A DNA stretch of 64,000 nucleotides, from the NCBI GenBank assembly GCA_012295275.1, contig CM022666.1, positions 6,177,339 to 6,241,338 on the forward strand. The letters are read 5' to 3'. Under the pieces are notes generated by a model, which was given only the letters and a program-made list of their open reading frames with translations, was not told the origin of the DNA and ran no database searches. The DNA is from Chrysomallon squamiferum. Lineage: Eukaryota > Mollusca > Gastropoda > Neomphalida > Peltospiridae. A program made the translations under genes and the position numbers. Positions 13,077 to 28,800 of this stretch are shown piece by piece. How positions within the stretch are numbered: the first letter of the stretch is position 1; each line of letters starts with the position of its first letter.

Positions 13077-13130
13077 TTACTATTACTACTACTACTATTA
13101 CTATTACTACTACTACTACTATTACTACGA
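12737..13130. repeat. ACT-type trinucleotide microsatellite block
   Basis: Tandem ACT, ATT and ACC units with interruptions. It is equivalent to 430-640 and, inverted, to 30,840-31,060. Confidence 0.92.
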
Positions 13131-14626
13131 TTCCTCTATTACTATCTGCCTGCTATTTCAGCTAATGATGCTAAAGTAAAAGTACAAGTACTATTAAGGC
13201 TACTATTTCTGCTACAACAGTGGTTACACTGCTAGTACTGCAGAATTACTACAACAGATCAGCGCTTATTACTACCAGTGGTATTACAGTTCTGTTACTG
13301 CTGCAATTACTATTTCTATACCTTCAAATACTTGTAGTACTACATAATATTTTTACTAATCCAGCTGTACGTCTATGCTACTAGTGTTCCACAACCACTA
13401 ATCTTCTACTACTACTTATTTATGCACACTACTATTATATTAGTATAACTACTCTACTGCTGCTACTCCTACAACTAACATTCCTAGAATTTGATTATCT
13501 GTTTTTTCAGTTGTAGGGTTCCTAGAATTCGCTGCTGCTTCTATTAGCGTGCTACTACTGCTACTAGAACTACTATTATTATCGTTAATACAAATACTAC
13601 AGCGGTTGTTGCTGCATTATTTATGGTGCTGACACTACAGCTTTGCCGCTGCTACCTTAGTCATCACACACGCACAGACACCCACGCACACACAGATACA
13701 TTCACAGTTTATCTATCATCATAAAATGCAATAATGACAGAAATTTCATGTTTATTGTCATAATATGTAAAACTTAAACTCGTTATACTGTTTTATAATC
13801 AATGAATCATACACAGATAAATAAAACTGTACCATTTATTTTTGAAGAATATGTTTGATATCATTTCGAAAGATTTTACAGCACTACTCGTAAAGTTTTA
13901 TATTACTTGTGAGAATAGAACTGATGTGAAATATTTTATACCTTAATTTAAATTTCTATCCATTCATAACATCGAGTACTTATATTTATTAACGCTGTAT
14001 TAACAGAGTAGTTTTGTTGCTTGAAAGATACTACAACATACGTGGTAAAGTATAATACTCTGATAGATTTGGTAACAGAATTAATGTAAGATGTTTTATA
14101 CTACTCACTTCTTACCAGTTGAATTAACATTTCACATTGTAACGTTTGAAATACTATTAACGTTTTACTCACTACATTTTATACGACTATTAAAAACTCA
14201 TTATTGTTACTACTATTACTAGTAATAAGAATTTTGATCTACTTCGTGTTGCTGCTGGTATGAACATTTTTACACACGATATGTCACCACCTTTATTTAC
14301 ATTTTAATGTTACAACTAGTATTAACATTTTTACTATATGTTAATAGTAGTACTAATTTATTTACTAACTACATGTTACTAGTAATATTAACATTTTTAC
14401 CTACGACATATCTGATATTTACTTGTAAATTTACAACTTGTTATTGATAGTACTAATATTTTTCCTTACGATATATTAATACTGAAAAATATCTTTTAAT
14501 TTACTGCAGGTTAGTATTTTTAAAATTACCATTTTTACTAAAAGTTACTACTGGTAATAACAGTTTTAGTTACTCCATTTTATCATTAGTATTAACATTT
14601 TTACTTAAGACATATAAATACTGATA
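13131..14626. other. spacer equivalent to 661-2145
   Basis: Near-identical to the spacer ahead of gene A, with the same short CA run near 13,665 and degenerate minisatellite up to 14,620. Nothing coding is seen. Confidence 0.7.
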
Positions 14627-15267
14627 CAGTGGTACCTCGAATTACGAGTGTATCAACTTACGAGTTTTTCGAGTTACCAGCAGCTGCCCGGTCGATTTTT
14701 TGCTTTGAGTTTCGAGGCAGAATCCGAGTTCCGAGCGAGCTTCAGTTACGTCGGCGGTAGTTGGCCAGAATACCCCGTCTCATTCGTTTACTTCACGTGG
14801 TTTCCTCGCCGCGGAAGCATCTCTGTTGTGTTGTTTTGTTCAGTATTTTGCTAATTTCTTTGTTTCTGTGGATCCATGGATCCTAGAAGAAGAAGCGGAT
14901 GATTTCTATTTGAGTTAAACTCCAACTCAAAGGAAAACTTTAGTAGTTCTTCGATATCAGTACCACGTTAGTTCGTCCAAGGATCAAGGATCAGGAGTCG
15001 ATAAAGGCTATAACTCCAGCCAAAGGGGTGATAATAATTTGTGTCATCTCCAAGATAAATATACTTTAGAAAACCAATTTGTTTCTCTTCCATCTCTTTC
15101 ATTTTAACAATATTTGTTATTTATAAAAATATGATTAGTTTTGGGGGGGCTGGAACGGATTGATGGTGTATCAATTAATTTCTCGGGAAAATTGATTTGA
15201 TATGTTAGCAAATTGAGATACGAACTCGGTCACGGAACGAATTAAACTCGTAAGTCAAGATACAACT
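14627..15267 (+). mobile_element. pogo/Tigger-like MITE upstream of gene B
   Basis: TA, then CAGTGGTACCTCGAATTACG at 14,627. The mutated right end (cgtaagtcaagatacaactt) is near 15,267. It is orthologous in position to 2,146-2,726, with a few small indels inside, including a duplicated GGATCC area near 14,870. Confidence 0.75.
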
Positions 15268-15720
15268 TATATATATTTTATTTACCATAGGTTACTAGTG
15301 GTGATGTAATTTTCACTTGCTATATGTGCTAACATTTGCTATATATATTAACATTTTTTACGTCACTATATCTTACTACTGGTGTTAACATTTTTCTAAA
15401 TGCATATTATAACTAGTCTCAACGTTTTTTCTTACTAGATTCTGCTAGTGGTATTAAAAGTATTACTTACTTCATATCACTAGCCGTATTGGCATTGTTA
15501 CTTACTACACTACTACTCGTGTTAACATTTTTACTTCTTTCTATGTCTGTTAATATTTTTGCTTACTCTATTTTATTACTTGTGTTAACGTTTTAATACA
15601 AATAAACAAATTGTTATTCGTTACATGCTAATATTTACTTAGTTTGTTTTCATGTTTGTTACTATGTCGACTCTATTCTTAAGCTTGTCGGTTACAGATA
15701 TTGATAGTCAACAGTTCAAC

Positions 15721-18252
<2,532 letters not shown>

Positions 18253-18774
18253 AATTCACTGTAACTGAGAAATAAAGTTTTAGTGATGTATATAATCCAT
18301 TACTTTATGTTTTTAAAAAAGAATTTTTTCCCTGTCGAAAGCGGAGTATAATAAGTGATAGTATTCTTAGTATTAGTAGCAGTAGTAAACGTAGTAGTTA
18401 AAAAAGAACAGAAATAGAAATAAAGCAGTAATAGTATCACTAGTAATCCAGCAACATCCGCTGAAGTATTAATGATAATAACAGTAGGGAAAGTTTTACA
18501 CATACTGAACCTGTACCTCTACTGAACCTCTGGCATGTTTCAGCCTTTGACTGTTTCAACCGTGTTTTGCCACTACTGTGTGATTACTCGGTCTACATTG
18601 TGCATTTTGTGATATTAAAGAAAGGAAACAGAAAATCAGCTAGGAATATTCTAAATGCTTCAAGTGAAATAAGTTTGTTGAAGAATGTAGGTAAATTTGA
18701 AAATAAGAAAACACTCCGTATAGAAATGTCTGGAAATATAATATTGTTAACAAGAGTACAAACATGTAGAACGT

Positions 18775-19440
18775 GATAATGTTAATACCAGTAGTAACAT
18801 GTAAGTAATCATATTAATAACATGTAGAAAGTAGCAATGTTAATATCAGTAGTAACATGTAGTAATAATGTTAATAACAGTACTAATATGTAGAAAGTAG
18901 TAATGTTAATATGAGTAGTAACATGTAGATAATGTTGTTAATATTAGTAGTAACATGTTGTTAGTAATAATGGTAATAACAGTACTAACATGATGAAAGT
19001 AATAATGTTAATAACAGTAGTAACATGTTGTAAATAATAATGTTAATATCAGTAGTAACATGTTGTAAATAATAATGTTAATATCAGTAGTAACATGTAA
19101 ATAATAATGTTAATATCAGTAGTAACATGTTGTAAGTAATAATGTTAGTATCAGCAGTAACATGTAGAATGTAATAACGTGAATACTGATAGTATCAAGC
19201 AGTAAGTAAAAATGTTAATGCTACTAGTAACATGTAGTAAATATAAATTGTACTTCCAGTAGTAACATGTAGAACGTAATAATGTTAATAACAGTAGTAA
19301 CATGTTGTAAGTAATAATGTTAATAGCAGTAGTAACATGTAGAAAGTAATAATGTGAATGCTAGTAGTAACGTGTAGTAAATATAAATTGTACTTCCAGT
19401 AGCAACATGTAATAAGTAAGAATGCCAGTAGAAATAGAAA
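18775..19440. repeat. about 35-bp minisatellite array behind gene B
   Basis: Same unit and nearly the same order as 6,056-6,720, with some units deleted or duplicated. It marks tandem duplication of the A and B 3' flanks. Confidence 0.9.
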
Positions 19441-19619
19441 GATGTAGTATGAAAAAATGTTAACAGCGGTAACATTGAGGAAAAATGCAGAGGACAGCAG
19501 TAATATGGAACAAGAAAAAATTAAAACGTGTTAGTACCACTATTAATATATAGTAAGGAAAATGTTAATATTAGTTGAAACATCTACAAGTTAATACTTT
19601 AAATTAAAATTTAATTTTT

Positions 19620-20685
<1,066 letters not shown>

Positions 20686-21774
20686 CTGAGAAATATAATT
20701 TTAGTGATGAATATAATCTATTACTTTATGTCTTTAAAAAAGAAGCACCAAAAAAACAGAGTGTAATGAGTTATAGTATTCATAGTATTAGTAGGTCAGT
20801 AAAAGCAGTAGTAGTAGTAGTGGATCAGTGAAAATAAAAGTAGTAGCAGCACTAGTAGCACTATCAGTAGTAGTACAAGAAGCATTTCTAGTAAAAGATA
20901 TTCAAGAGCAACAGTAACAGTATTAGTAGCAGTACAATAGCAGTAGTAGTAGCAGTAATAGTAACAGTGGAAATACACGAGTAAGAGAAGAAGCAGCAGT
21001 AGCAACAGACGCGGTAGTAATGGTAGCAGAATTGTAGCAGTGGTAGTAGTAGTAGAAGTAGTAGTAGAAGAAGAGCAACAAAAATAAAGGTAAAGCAGCA
21101 ATAGTATCACTAGTAATGCAGCAACATCCGCTGAAGTATTAATGATAATAACAGTAGGAGAAGTGTACACATATTGAACCTGTACCTCTACTGAACCTCT
21201 GGCACTTCTCAGCCTCTGGTTGTTTGAATCGTGTTTTGCCACTACTGTGTGATACCTCGGTCTACATTGTGCATTTTGTGATATTAAAGATAGCGGAAGG
21301 TCAACCAAGGCGAAAAAAGATGAAAAATCTTATTTCGCCCATGTCGGTGTAACTGTTTGCTATTTTTGACGGTGTGTAGAACTGTTGTGCATGTAGGTGC
21401 ATGTGTAGGATATTACATAATTGTCGGTTAGGACATAGCGGTTGCATATGAAGATCGAAACTGTTGAATTTCACACCTCCTTTCGAAAAATTATAAGCGG
21501 GAATTTTTACATGTAATGCACTATACTGATCCACCACACCTGGTGCGTTTTCAGACTGAAAATTTCTAATAAAGGGACGCAACCGTCTTGGGTTCGACCT
21601 GAAGAACATTTCACCCATTTGTTTGTTAATACTTCATAATGTTTGTGACAAGCTACGTAAATATGTGGGTGAGAGTGTACAGATATGAACAGACATGTTT
21701 TGTCCGGTTCCCGTATCAGTTATTTGTTTGCAAATAAACGCGCATTTTCGTTTGGGTTTTTTGTTGTTGTTTTA

Positions 21775-21833
<59 letters not shown>

Positions 21834-22432
21834 ATTATTATAATTATTATTATTATTATTTTATTTTTATTTTATTTTATATATAAGTATGGGATCCTGT
21901 TCATTCGAATATAACTATTTTATTAAAGAAAGTTGTCGACTGTTATTCTAACCTAAAATTTTAATCATTATGTTATATGTATATATTAATAACAAAATAA
22001 ATGCAGACACATTTATAATCTTGAATAGGTAGAACGCTGTTAAAATAATTTTTTGCTAAATGTACATCTTTGTTGTGTGTATGCGTGTGTGTATGGGTTT
22101 CATTTTGTAAATACGTATTTGTCTTGGATTATGATTTGTATATGTGTCTGTATCTCTTTTACTCATTTCTTTCTATCTGTCTGTCTTTCAAAATGTACAC
22201 CAAAGTAAGTTATTAAGTCTGTTACAATTTACACTGTATAGAAGACTTGTCATGTTTCCGATCCAGAAATACCAGCCATGTTGTCCAGTGCTCATATAAA
22301 GTAGTATTTTTGTAAGCAACTTTATTTGTGTGTGTGTGTGTGAGTGAGTGTTTAGTATTAAATAAACATTAAATTTATTTAAAAGATTGTGGATATATCG
22401 TACACGCCTGTTATTCTATATTTATCAACCAG
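20686..22432. other. intergenic region between gene C and TM-CARD unit 1
   Basis: AGT-type trinucleotide repeats (20,790-21,100), then sequence shared with 53,212-54,050. A roughly 330-base block at 21,300-21,650 contains aaagggacgcaaccg and recurs at 26,780, 54,600 and 62,790. A TTA microsatellite follows (21,776-21,866), then a flank shared with 55,260-55,720. A short relic near 22,225-22,280 resembles the beginning of the CARD exon. The 105-residue minus-strand frame at 21,301-21,618 has no recognisable domain. Confidence 0.6.
21776..21866. repeat. (TTA)n microsatellite
   Basis: About 28 TTA/ATT units with minor interruptions. The equivalent tract is near 54,818-54,850. Confidence 0.95.
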
Positions 22433-23616
22433 GATGTAAAGTATTACATGCCTACATTCAGTTCATTGGTTGTTTATTTCAGCAGATAAGGACTGCAAAT
22501 ATTAACACAAGTACCTTCAGAATACATAATCTATACATTAAACGTTTAGTGTTATTAGTCATATTTTTCTGTAGGTTTGTGATCGAAGTTGGACATATTT
22601 ACCGGGCTAAAAGATCAGGTGAGAAATTAGAGAAGTCTTTTGTTTTTCACATGATTGCTAGTATTTAGTATATTCTCGATTTAACAATTCAGTTAATGTA
22701 GTTCAAATACAGAAAACTTTAATCTGACGGATTAATTCCTTTAGGATTAATCGATATTCAGTGTAAAGTGGATAATATACTGGGGTATTGCTAGATAGGC
22801 TGCTTATTTATTTATTTATTTATTTATATAAATATTTATTTATTTATTTATTTATTTTAACGTAGCTATTGATAAAACACAGGCATATTTTTTTTTTTGC
22901 CTTCTTGATTAGGCATTACAGTGAAGAATGTCAAAATATTTTTCTATGAATTTTTTTTGGTCGCTCAGTTTTAGATCGCTCATTTCGAAAGGCTGACAAC
23001 AAACATATTCACCAGACAACAAACATATTCACCTCGTGATCTTTCTTGTTACGGGTGGACTTCAACACGATCATTCTCTCGACATAAAGCAGTGATCCAG
23101 AAATACCAGCCATGTTGTCCAGTGCTCATATAAAATAGTATTTTTGTAAGCAACTTTATTTGTGTGTGTGTGTGAGTGAGTGTTTAGTATTAAATAAACA
23201 TTAAATTTATTTAAAAAGATTGTGGATATATCGTACACGCCTGTTATTCTATACTTATCAACCAGGATGTAAAGTATTACATGCCTACATTCAGTTCATT
23301 GGTTGTTTATTTCAGCAGATAAGGACTGCAAATATTAACACAAGTACCTTCAGAATACATAATCTATACATTAAACGTTTAGTGTTATTAGTCATATTTT
23401 TCTGTAGGTTTGTGATCGAAGTTGGACATATTTACCGGGCTAAAAGATCAGGTGAGAAATTAGAGAAGTCTTTTGTTTTTCACATGATTGCTAGTATCAA
23501 TTCAGTTAATATAGTTCAAATACAGAAAACCTTAATCTGACGGATTAATTCCTTTAGGATTAATCGATATTCAGTGTAAAGTGGATAATATACTGGGGTA
23601 TTGCTAGATAGGCTGC

Positions 23617-23667
<51 letters not shown>

Positions 23668-23890
23668 TATAAATATTTATTTATTTTAACGTAGCTATTG
23701 ATAAAACACAGGCATATTTTAACTTAGGTTCTTCTTGATTAGGCATTACAGTGAAGATTACCAAAATATTTTTCTATGAATTTAATGTTTGATATTAACT
23801 TTCTTTAGATCGCTCAGTTTCGAATTGGCTGACAACAAACATATTCACCAAAAATTATGAGCACCACTGAGGTTATTTAGTGACCTCTGT
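22261..23890. repeat. tandem duplication containing the TM exon
   Basis: The stretch from about 22,262 (gatccagaaataccagccat) recurs with an offset of about 833 bases from 23,095. The two copies include the TM exon, the GATTAATC motif and a TTTA repeat, and differ mainly in small indels. Confidence 0.85.
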
Positions 23891-24278
23891 TGTTATGTGT
23901 GCACCTGAACACGATCAGTCTCTTGATATAAAGCAGTGAAACGATTGTCCTAGAAAGAAAACAAATAAACCACACCCAGTATCTAATCTGACCATTACGT
24001 GGCGTCGAGCATATTTATAGTTAAGAATGCAGATGAGAAATCTATGTTTATACCCGATGGGATTTTAGTTATTTTATTCTGGTTGTTTGTTTGTTGTTTT
24101 TTGTTCTTTCTTTTGTTGGCGGTGATGTTGATGTTATTTGATTAGAAGGAAGGGACATTTTTTAATACACCTTCCCATAGACTACAACATATCTTTTTTT
24201 CTGATGAGCATGTTGAGTCCGGATTATTCATAATACATACGTACATATTGTTAATGTTCTTCTTTGTGCCTGTGCGTC

Positions 24279-24325
<47 letters not shown>

Positions 24326-25503
24326 GTGTGTGTGCGTGTGTGTGTGTGTGAGCGCGCGCGCGTGTGTTAGGGTTATTTATTATATTTTATTACTTTTTAT
24401 TTTATTTCATTTTGTTTTATGTCTTATTTTATTTTTGCTTCTTTATTTATTATTTCGTTTTCTTTCTCACTGAGGACTCTCCATGTCATCCGGAATGTTC
24501 TCAGATTGTCACGGACCTGACATTTCGCTGGATAAAGAAAAAGCTACGTGGAGGGAGACCAACACGTCACGTAAACATATGAAATTGGTTTTACATCTGT
24601 ATAATTGTGTGGACATACGTACACACATACATACAAACACACATTGATACATGAACACATACATACATACGCACACACTAACATACATACATACATAGAT
24701 ACATTGATACATGAAAACATACATACATAAACTGATACATGCATACAAACAAGCGTACACACAGACCTAAAGCAGAGAGACAGAAAAACAGACGCATAAA
24801 TATACTAATCACATTCAAGTAACAACTACGTAGTTATCGTTATACTACATTTATTTTCCCTGATCTTTTCACTACTTAGACATGAAACGCACACACAGTC
24901 ACACACACAGACAGGCATATACATCTACATGTGTCTTCTTGTTCTGAGCATTTTATTTATGTTTTGTAAGAAGCACTGGCATCCCAACTTTGTTGCACGC
25001 GGAATCCCTTGAGAAGAGATGAAACTTTGCTGTAACACATTTAAAACCATACTTTGATATATATATATATATCAAAGTATGGTTTTAAATGTGTTACAGT
25101 TAACACTGATGCCAAGGCCTGTCATGTTAGGGATTCAGAAATCTCATCCTTACCAGAAAGACCTGCGAAGAAGCTGGTTGAACCAGAGAAACGAAATCTG
25201 TCTGATGTTTGTCCAGCTGAAAGCGAGAAACAGTCGCTGTTTGAGAGGTACATCCGGCCAAAGAACAAAGAGTTTGTTGAAACAATGGAGCCAGATGGCG
25301 TCCTTGATTATCTTTATCAAGAGAGGGTCGTTAACATTGAACAGAAAGAAGACATTAGAAGTGAACGTTGCCGGTCAAATAAAAACAGGAAAATCCTAGA
25401 CATTATAGCACGCAATCCCAAAAGTGTTCAGAAATTCAAACAAGCTTTAATAAATACCAATCAGAAAGATCTGTCTGAGTTCATAACCTATGACGAGAAC
25501 TAA
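22433..25503 (+). CDS. TM-CARD membrane protein, unit 1 (3' half of gene)
   Basis: Model: TM exon 22,433-22,618 (or its duplicate 23,266-23,451), juxtamembrane exon 24,475-24,570 and terminal CARD exon 25,100-25,503, all joined in phase 1 without stops. The TM exon gives TANINTSTFRIHNLYIKR followed by a hydrophobic stretch, LVLLVIFFCRFVIEVGHIY, then basic RAKRS, so the N-terminal side is probably outside the cell. The juxtamembrane exon is hydrophilic (ISLDKEKATWRETNTS). A shorter TM exon starting at 22,483 (phase 0) is possible; its 136-base length is the same in all four copies. No signal peptide or ectodomain belonging to this gene is identified upstream, so the 5' part is unknown. CARD proteins act by CARD-CARD assembly in apoptosis or innate signalling; that role is inferred from the domain. 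Confidence 0.55.
23266..23451 (+). CDS. duplicate TM exon of unit 1
   Basis: Identical in its encoded residues to the exon at 22,433-22,618, with the same CCAG acceptor, alternative TTTCAG acceptor and CAG|GTGAGA donor. The two could be used mutually exclusively; joining both would keep the frame, since each long form is phase 1 to phase 1. Confidence 0.55.
24283..24365. repeat. (GT)n / (CG)n microsatellite
   Basis: TG dinucleotides ending in alternating CG (gcgcgcgcgcg), a sequence that favours Z-DNA. The counterpart is at 56,872-56,955. Confidence 0.95.
24475..24570 (+). CDS. juxtamembrane cytoplasmic exon, unit 1
   Basis: Acceptor TTTCTCACTGAG and donor CAC|GTAAAC; 96 bases, phase 1 to phase 1. 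In that frame it is open and hydrophilic. A second frame is also open (CSQIVTDLTFRWIKKKLRGG) and would be basic. The phase-1 frame is preferred because it joins both neighbouring exons. Confidence 0.5.
25030..25099. repeat. perfect 70-bp palindrome ending at the CARD exon acceptor
   Basis: The left arm ctgtaacacatttaaaacca and onward is exactly the reverse complement of the right arm, which ends in atgtgttacag, with an (AT)n centre. The last base of the palindrome (25,099) is the G of the AG splice acceptor. Confidence 0.9.
25100..25503 (+). CDS. terminal CARD exon, unit 1
   Basis: Starts in phase 1 after GTGTTACAG and is open to the stop at 25,501-25,503. A linker with AKKLVEPEKRNL leads into a CARD of about 85 residues: YIRPKNKEFVETMEPDGVLD, YLYQERVVNIEQKEDI, NRKILDIIARNPKSVQKFKQ and ALINTNQKDLSEFI. 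The order (hydrophobic helix with a V-x-x-M core, L-D-Y-L, V-V..E..E-D-I, K-I-L-D-I, F..A-L, L-S-E-F) is that of the six-helix caspase-recruitment fold. It shares high identity with 58,552-58,970 and with both halves of 59,786-60,601. Confidence 0.85.
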
Positions 25504-27180
25504 ATAATTCAGACTGTGAAGTTTTACAAGCAAAATATTAATAATGAAGAATGTGAAACATCTTTTATAATATTAAGAAAAATATAGACTGAATTTCTGT
25601 GATAAAATATGAATAACGTGGATTGTGACTGTATTTGATTTTTCCAATAAATTTAGAGTCCTCACTTTAGCATGAACTTTGAAATAGCTGCTTAGCTAAA
25701 AAATTTAAGAATGAGTTATCTATTCAGATTTTTATATATGCAGGCTGTAAAATGTTACTATGCACCACTATATTAAAATATTTTATTATGTTCCATGATT
25801 ATATAAAATAAAAGAATTCATTATTATTTAATTATCTTTTTCTGTCTTTTTCTTTTCCGTTTCATTTTGTTTTACTTTATGTTCTTGGTTACAAGATAAT
25901 AATTTGGTTTGTGAGGATAAAAAATATTTGAAAATATTAAATGATAATAAAATGTTTTTAGTTTAAATGATAATATTTTACAATTATTATATTTGTGCAT
26001 AAGATATCTTATTACTGATTTATTTTTAAATTACTGTCTTAATTATCTTAGAATTTTTTAACAAAAAAACGAACAAAAGATTTCGTATTAGTGATAAATT
26101 ATTAATGTTGTTGTTTTGTTTTATTTTGTTTTTCAATGTACGGTATCAATGCGCGAACAGTCTCAGTAGACGAGAGGTCAGCAAACTGGACATTAGTGTG
26201 ACCACTGCTTCTGCTTGACCTTGGTGGGCACTTGGTCTGTTTGGAGCGAAGGGTGGACGTCAGATTTCTCTGCAGCAAAAATGGCGGGTGTTTGTCCAAA
26301 CTTGTGAGATACGGCAGAACTATACATGAAGATAAAGAACACAAGTTGACGGTTTCACTAAAATTAATAGAGAGCATTGGGAGACGGAGAGAGATTAAAA
26401 GAAGACCAGTAGCCACAAAACAAAACTGCAGTCACCGGTTAGGAAAAAAAATAAAAATAAATAACAATAAAGAAACAAACAAATAAATCAGTAAAATAAT
26501 TAATTTATTAAAATATATTTCAGGTCCTCTGTAAACTTGGTTTCGTTGAGGAATCAGAGACACGACAGAAAGAACAAGTCTGGGAAAATCATTCACAAAC
26601 TAAAACCTGGACGAACTTCCATCGATCACCAGTCTTCTACTGACGCTGGGTTTTCTTTTATTGTCTGTTGCAACAAGCTCTGTATCTTATATATTCTTTT
26701 CATAATAATAACAACACCAACAGCAACGATAACCACTACTGTTGTGATGGACAAACAAGCATAGTTTTTCCGTCGTTTTCAGACAGAAAATTTCTAATAA
26801 AGGGACGCAACCGCCTTGGGTTCGACCTTAGGAACATTTGACCCATTTGTTTGTTAGTACTGCAAAGTGTTTGTGACAAGCTATTTATATGTGTGTGAGT
26901 GATTATTTTATTAAAAATTTGTATTGGACTGTTATTTTAGTCTAAAATCTTAATCATTATATTATATGTATATATTAATAAGAAAATTTATTTATTTATC
27001 AAAAAAAGGTCTGTTTTGTTTGTAAGTTTTACAGGGGAACAATAACGATATTTTACGATTTACAATTAACCCTTCCAATTGCCAAAAGAAATTATTATTA
27101 TTGTTGTTGCTACTGTTATCATCAATATCATCTTGGTCATCATCAACATCATCATCATTATAATTATTATTATTGAGACA
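25504..27180. other. 3' flank of unit 1 and duplicated intergenic blocks
   Basis: AT-rich 3'UTR-like sequence with AATAAA near 25,646 (also 60,600-62,000 behind the double CARD). A roughly 500-base block at 26,150-26,680 (caatgcgcgaacagtctcag onward) recurs at 62,255-62,720. The aaagggacgcaaccg block is at 26,800. No exon is recognised; small open frames in the duplicated block are not conserved between copies. Confidence 0.6.
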
Positions 27181-27470
27181 TTGACAGACAACAGTATTCA
27201 GTTAACAAATTTTCAAAGCTGTAACTAGACTGTGTTTAAAAGGCGAGTGGAGCTGGGCAGCACCATTTGTACGAGTGATCTGGGAGCCGTCTAGGGACTC
27301 CAGAAGCTTCGACTCCAAACAGTAATCGTAGACACAAACGAATTCACTCAGTGCATATCGTTTCTTTCGGAATAGAGATTTATATTTTATATGTTTTAAG
27401 TAAAACCTTTGAGTCAAAAAAATAAAAAAATAAAAAAATAAAAAAATAAAAAGCAGAAAAGAATAAGAAG
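27181..27470 (+). mobile_element. retroposon-like element with A-rich tail
   Basis: About 235 bases starting near ttcagttaacaaattttc and containing gagtggagctgggcagcacc, followed by an (AAAAAAT)n tail from about 27,417. The same element with a much longer A/AAAT tail is at 37,700-38,062. A shared body plus A-rich 3' tail fits a SINE or other retrocopy; no tRNA-like head was confirmed. Confidence 0.5.
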
Positions 27471-27499
27471 TTATAAAACATCTGATTTTAATTTTGAGT

Positions 27500-28195
27500 G
27501 TTACCTTCTACATGTTACTACTGATATTAACATTTTACTTACTTCATGTTAATAGTGGTATCATCACTTTTTCCTCAATGTTACCTCTGTTAACATTTTT
27601 ACTTACTACATCATTCTATTCCTACTGGCATTCTTACTTATTACATGTTGCTACTGGAAGTACAGTTTATATTTACTACATGTTACTACTAGCATTCATA
27701 TTATTACTTACTGCTTGATACTATTAGTATTCACGTTATTACATTCTACATGTTACTGCTGATACTAACATTATTATTTCCAACATGTTATTACTGATAC
27801 TAACATTATTATTTACAACATGTTACTACAGATATTAAACATTATTACATTCTACATGTTAGTACTGTTATTAACATTATTATCTACAACATGATACTAC
27901 TGATATCAACGTTATTACTTTCTCTACACGATACCACTGATATTAACATTTTATTTCTACATGCTAGTACTGTTATTAACATTATTACTTTCTACATGTT
28001 AGTACTGGTATTAACATTATTACTAACAACATGTTACTACTGATATTAACATTATTACGTTCTACATGTTAATTGTTATTAACATTATTACAATAACATG
28101 TTACTACTGATATTAACATTACTACGTTCTACATAATAATACTGTTATTAACATTATCAGGTTCTACATGTTAGTTACTGTTGTTAACAATATTA
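27500..28195. repeat. inverted copy of the 35-bp minisatellite array
   Basis: Units such as atgttactactgatattaac and attattactttctacatg, the reverse complement of 6,056-6,720 and 18,775-19,440. It follows gene J on the minus strand just as the other arrays follow A and B. Confidence 0.9.
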
Positions 28196-28676
28196 TATTT
28201 CCAGACATTTTCTATACGCAGTGTTTTGTTAGTTTCAATTTTACCTATATTCTTCAACAAACTTATTTCACTTGAAGCATTTTAGAATATTGCTAAAGAT
28301 TTTCTGTTTCCCTTTCTTTTAATATCACCAAAAAGCACAATAGACCGAGTAATCACATAATAGTGGCAAAACACGGTTGAAACAGTCACAGCTGAAAAAT
28401 GCCAGAGGTTCAGTAGAGGTACAGGTTCAATATGCGTACCCCCTACTGTTATTATCATTAATACTTTCAGTGGATGTTGCTGCATCACTACTGATACCAA
28501 TTACTGTTTTATTTCCATTTCTGTTTCTTCTACTACTTCGTTTACTACTAATACTACTAAGAAGAATACAATCATTTATTATACTCCGTTTTCGACGGGG
28601 AAAAGATTTTGTTTTTAAAAACATAAAGTAATAGATTATAAACATCACTAAAACTTTATTTCAGTTGCAATGAATT

Positions 28677-28796
28677 TCAGCCATAAATGTTATGACAGTG
28701 GTACTGTCCATAGTTGACACAGACACATTCGAACGAATACCAGGTTCTGTGGCTTTTTGTACCCAACCTTGAGACATGCATGATCGATATAACAAC
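28677..28796 (-). pseudogene. gene J: exon 5 of a minus-strand family 1 copy cut by the gap
   Basis: On the minus strand TCAG at 28,800-28,797 is followed in phase 1 by GCYIDHACLKVGYKK, keeping the C-x5-C of exon 5 in B and D. In this frame the exon ends at a stop at 28,690 after MCLCQLWTVPLS. In the next frame the sequence around the last cysteines resembles gene B (CVCVNYGQYHC) and ends at 28,677, so a one-base indel is likely. Exons 1-4 would lie to the right, exactly where the N gap begins. AATAAA lies just beyond the stop on the minus strand. It is one of the more divergent copies. Confidence 0.65.
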
Positions 28797-28800
28797 CTGA

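Noticed and set aside
21301-21618. 105-residue minus-strand open frame, partly repeated at 53,804-54,037
   Set aside because: Within a duplicated intergenic block; no recognisable domain, and the second copy is shorter with changed ends, so it does not look maintained.
24615-24780. Dense acatacatac/tgatacatg repeats that look like an array
   Set aside because: Simple ATAC/CA-type satellite repeats without spacers; not a CRISPR array, which would also not be expected in an animal genome.
26150-26225. tRNA-like A-box look-alike (ctcagtagac...ggtcagca)
   Set aside because: No matching B box at the right distance and no cloverleaf could be drawn; not called as tRNA or tRNA-derived SINE.
26102-26416. 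Open frames of 84-104 residues in the 26.1-26.5 kb block
   Set aside because: The homologous block at 62.25-62.6 kb does not preserve them; the block is a duplicated intergenic segment.
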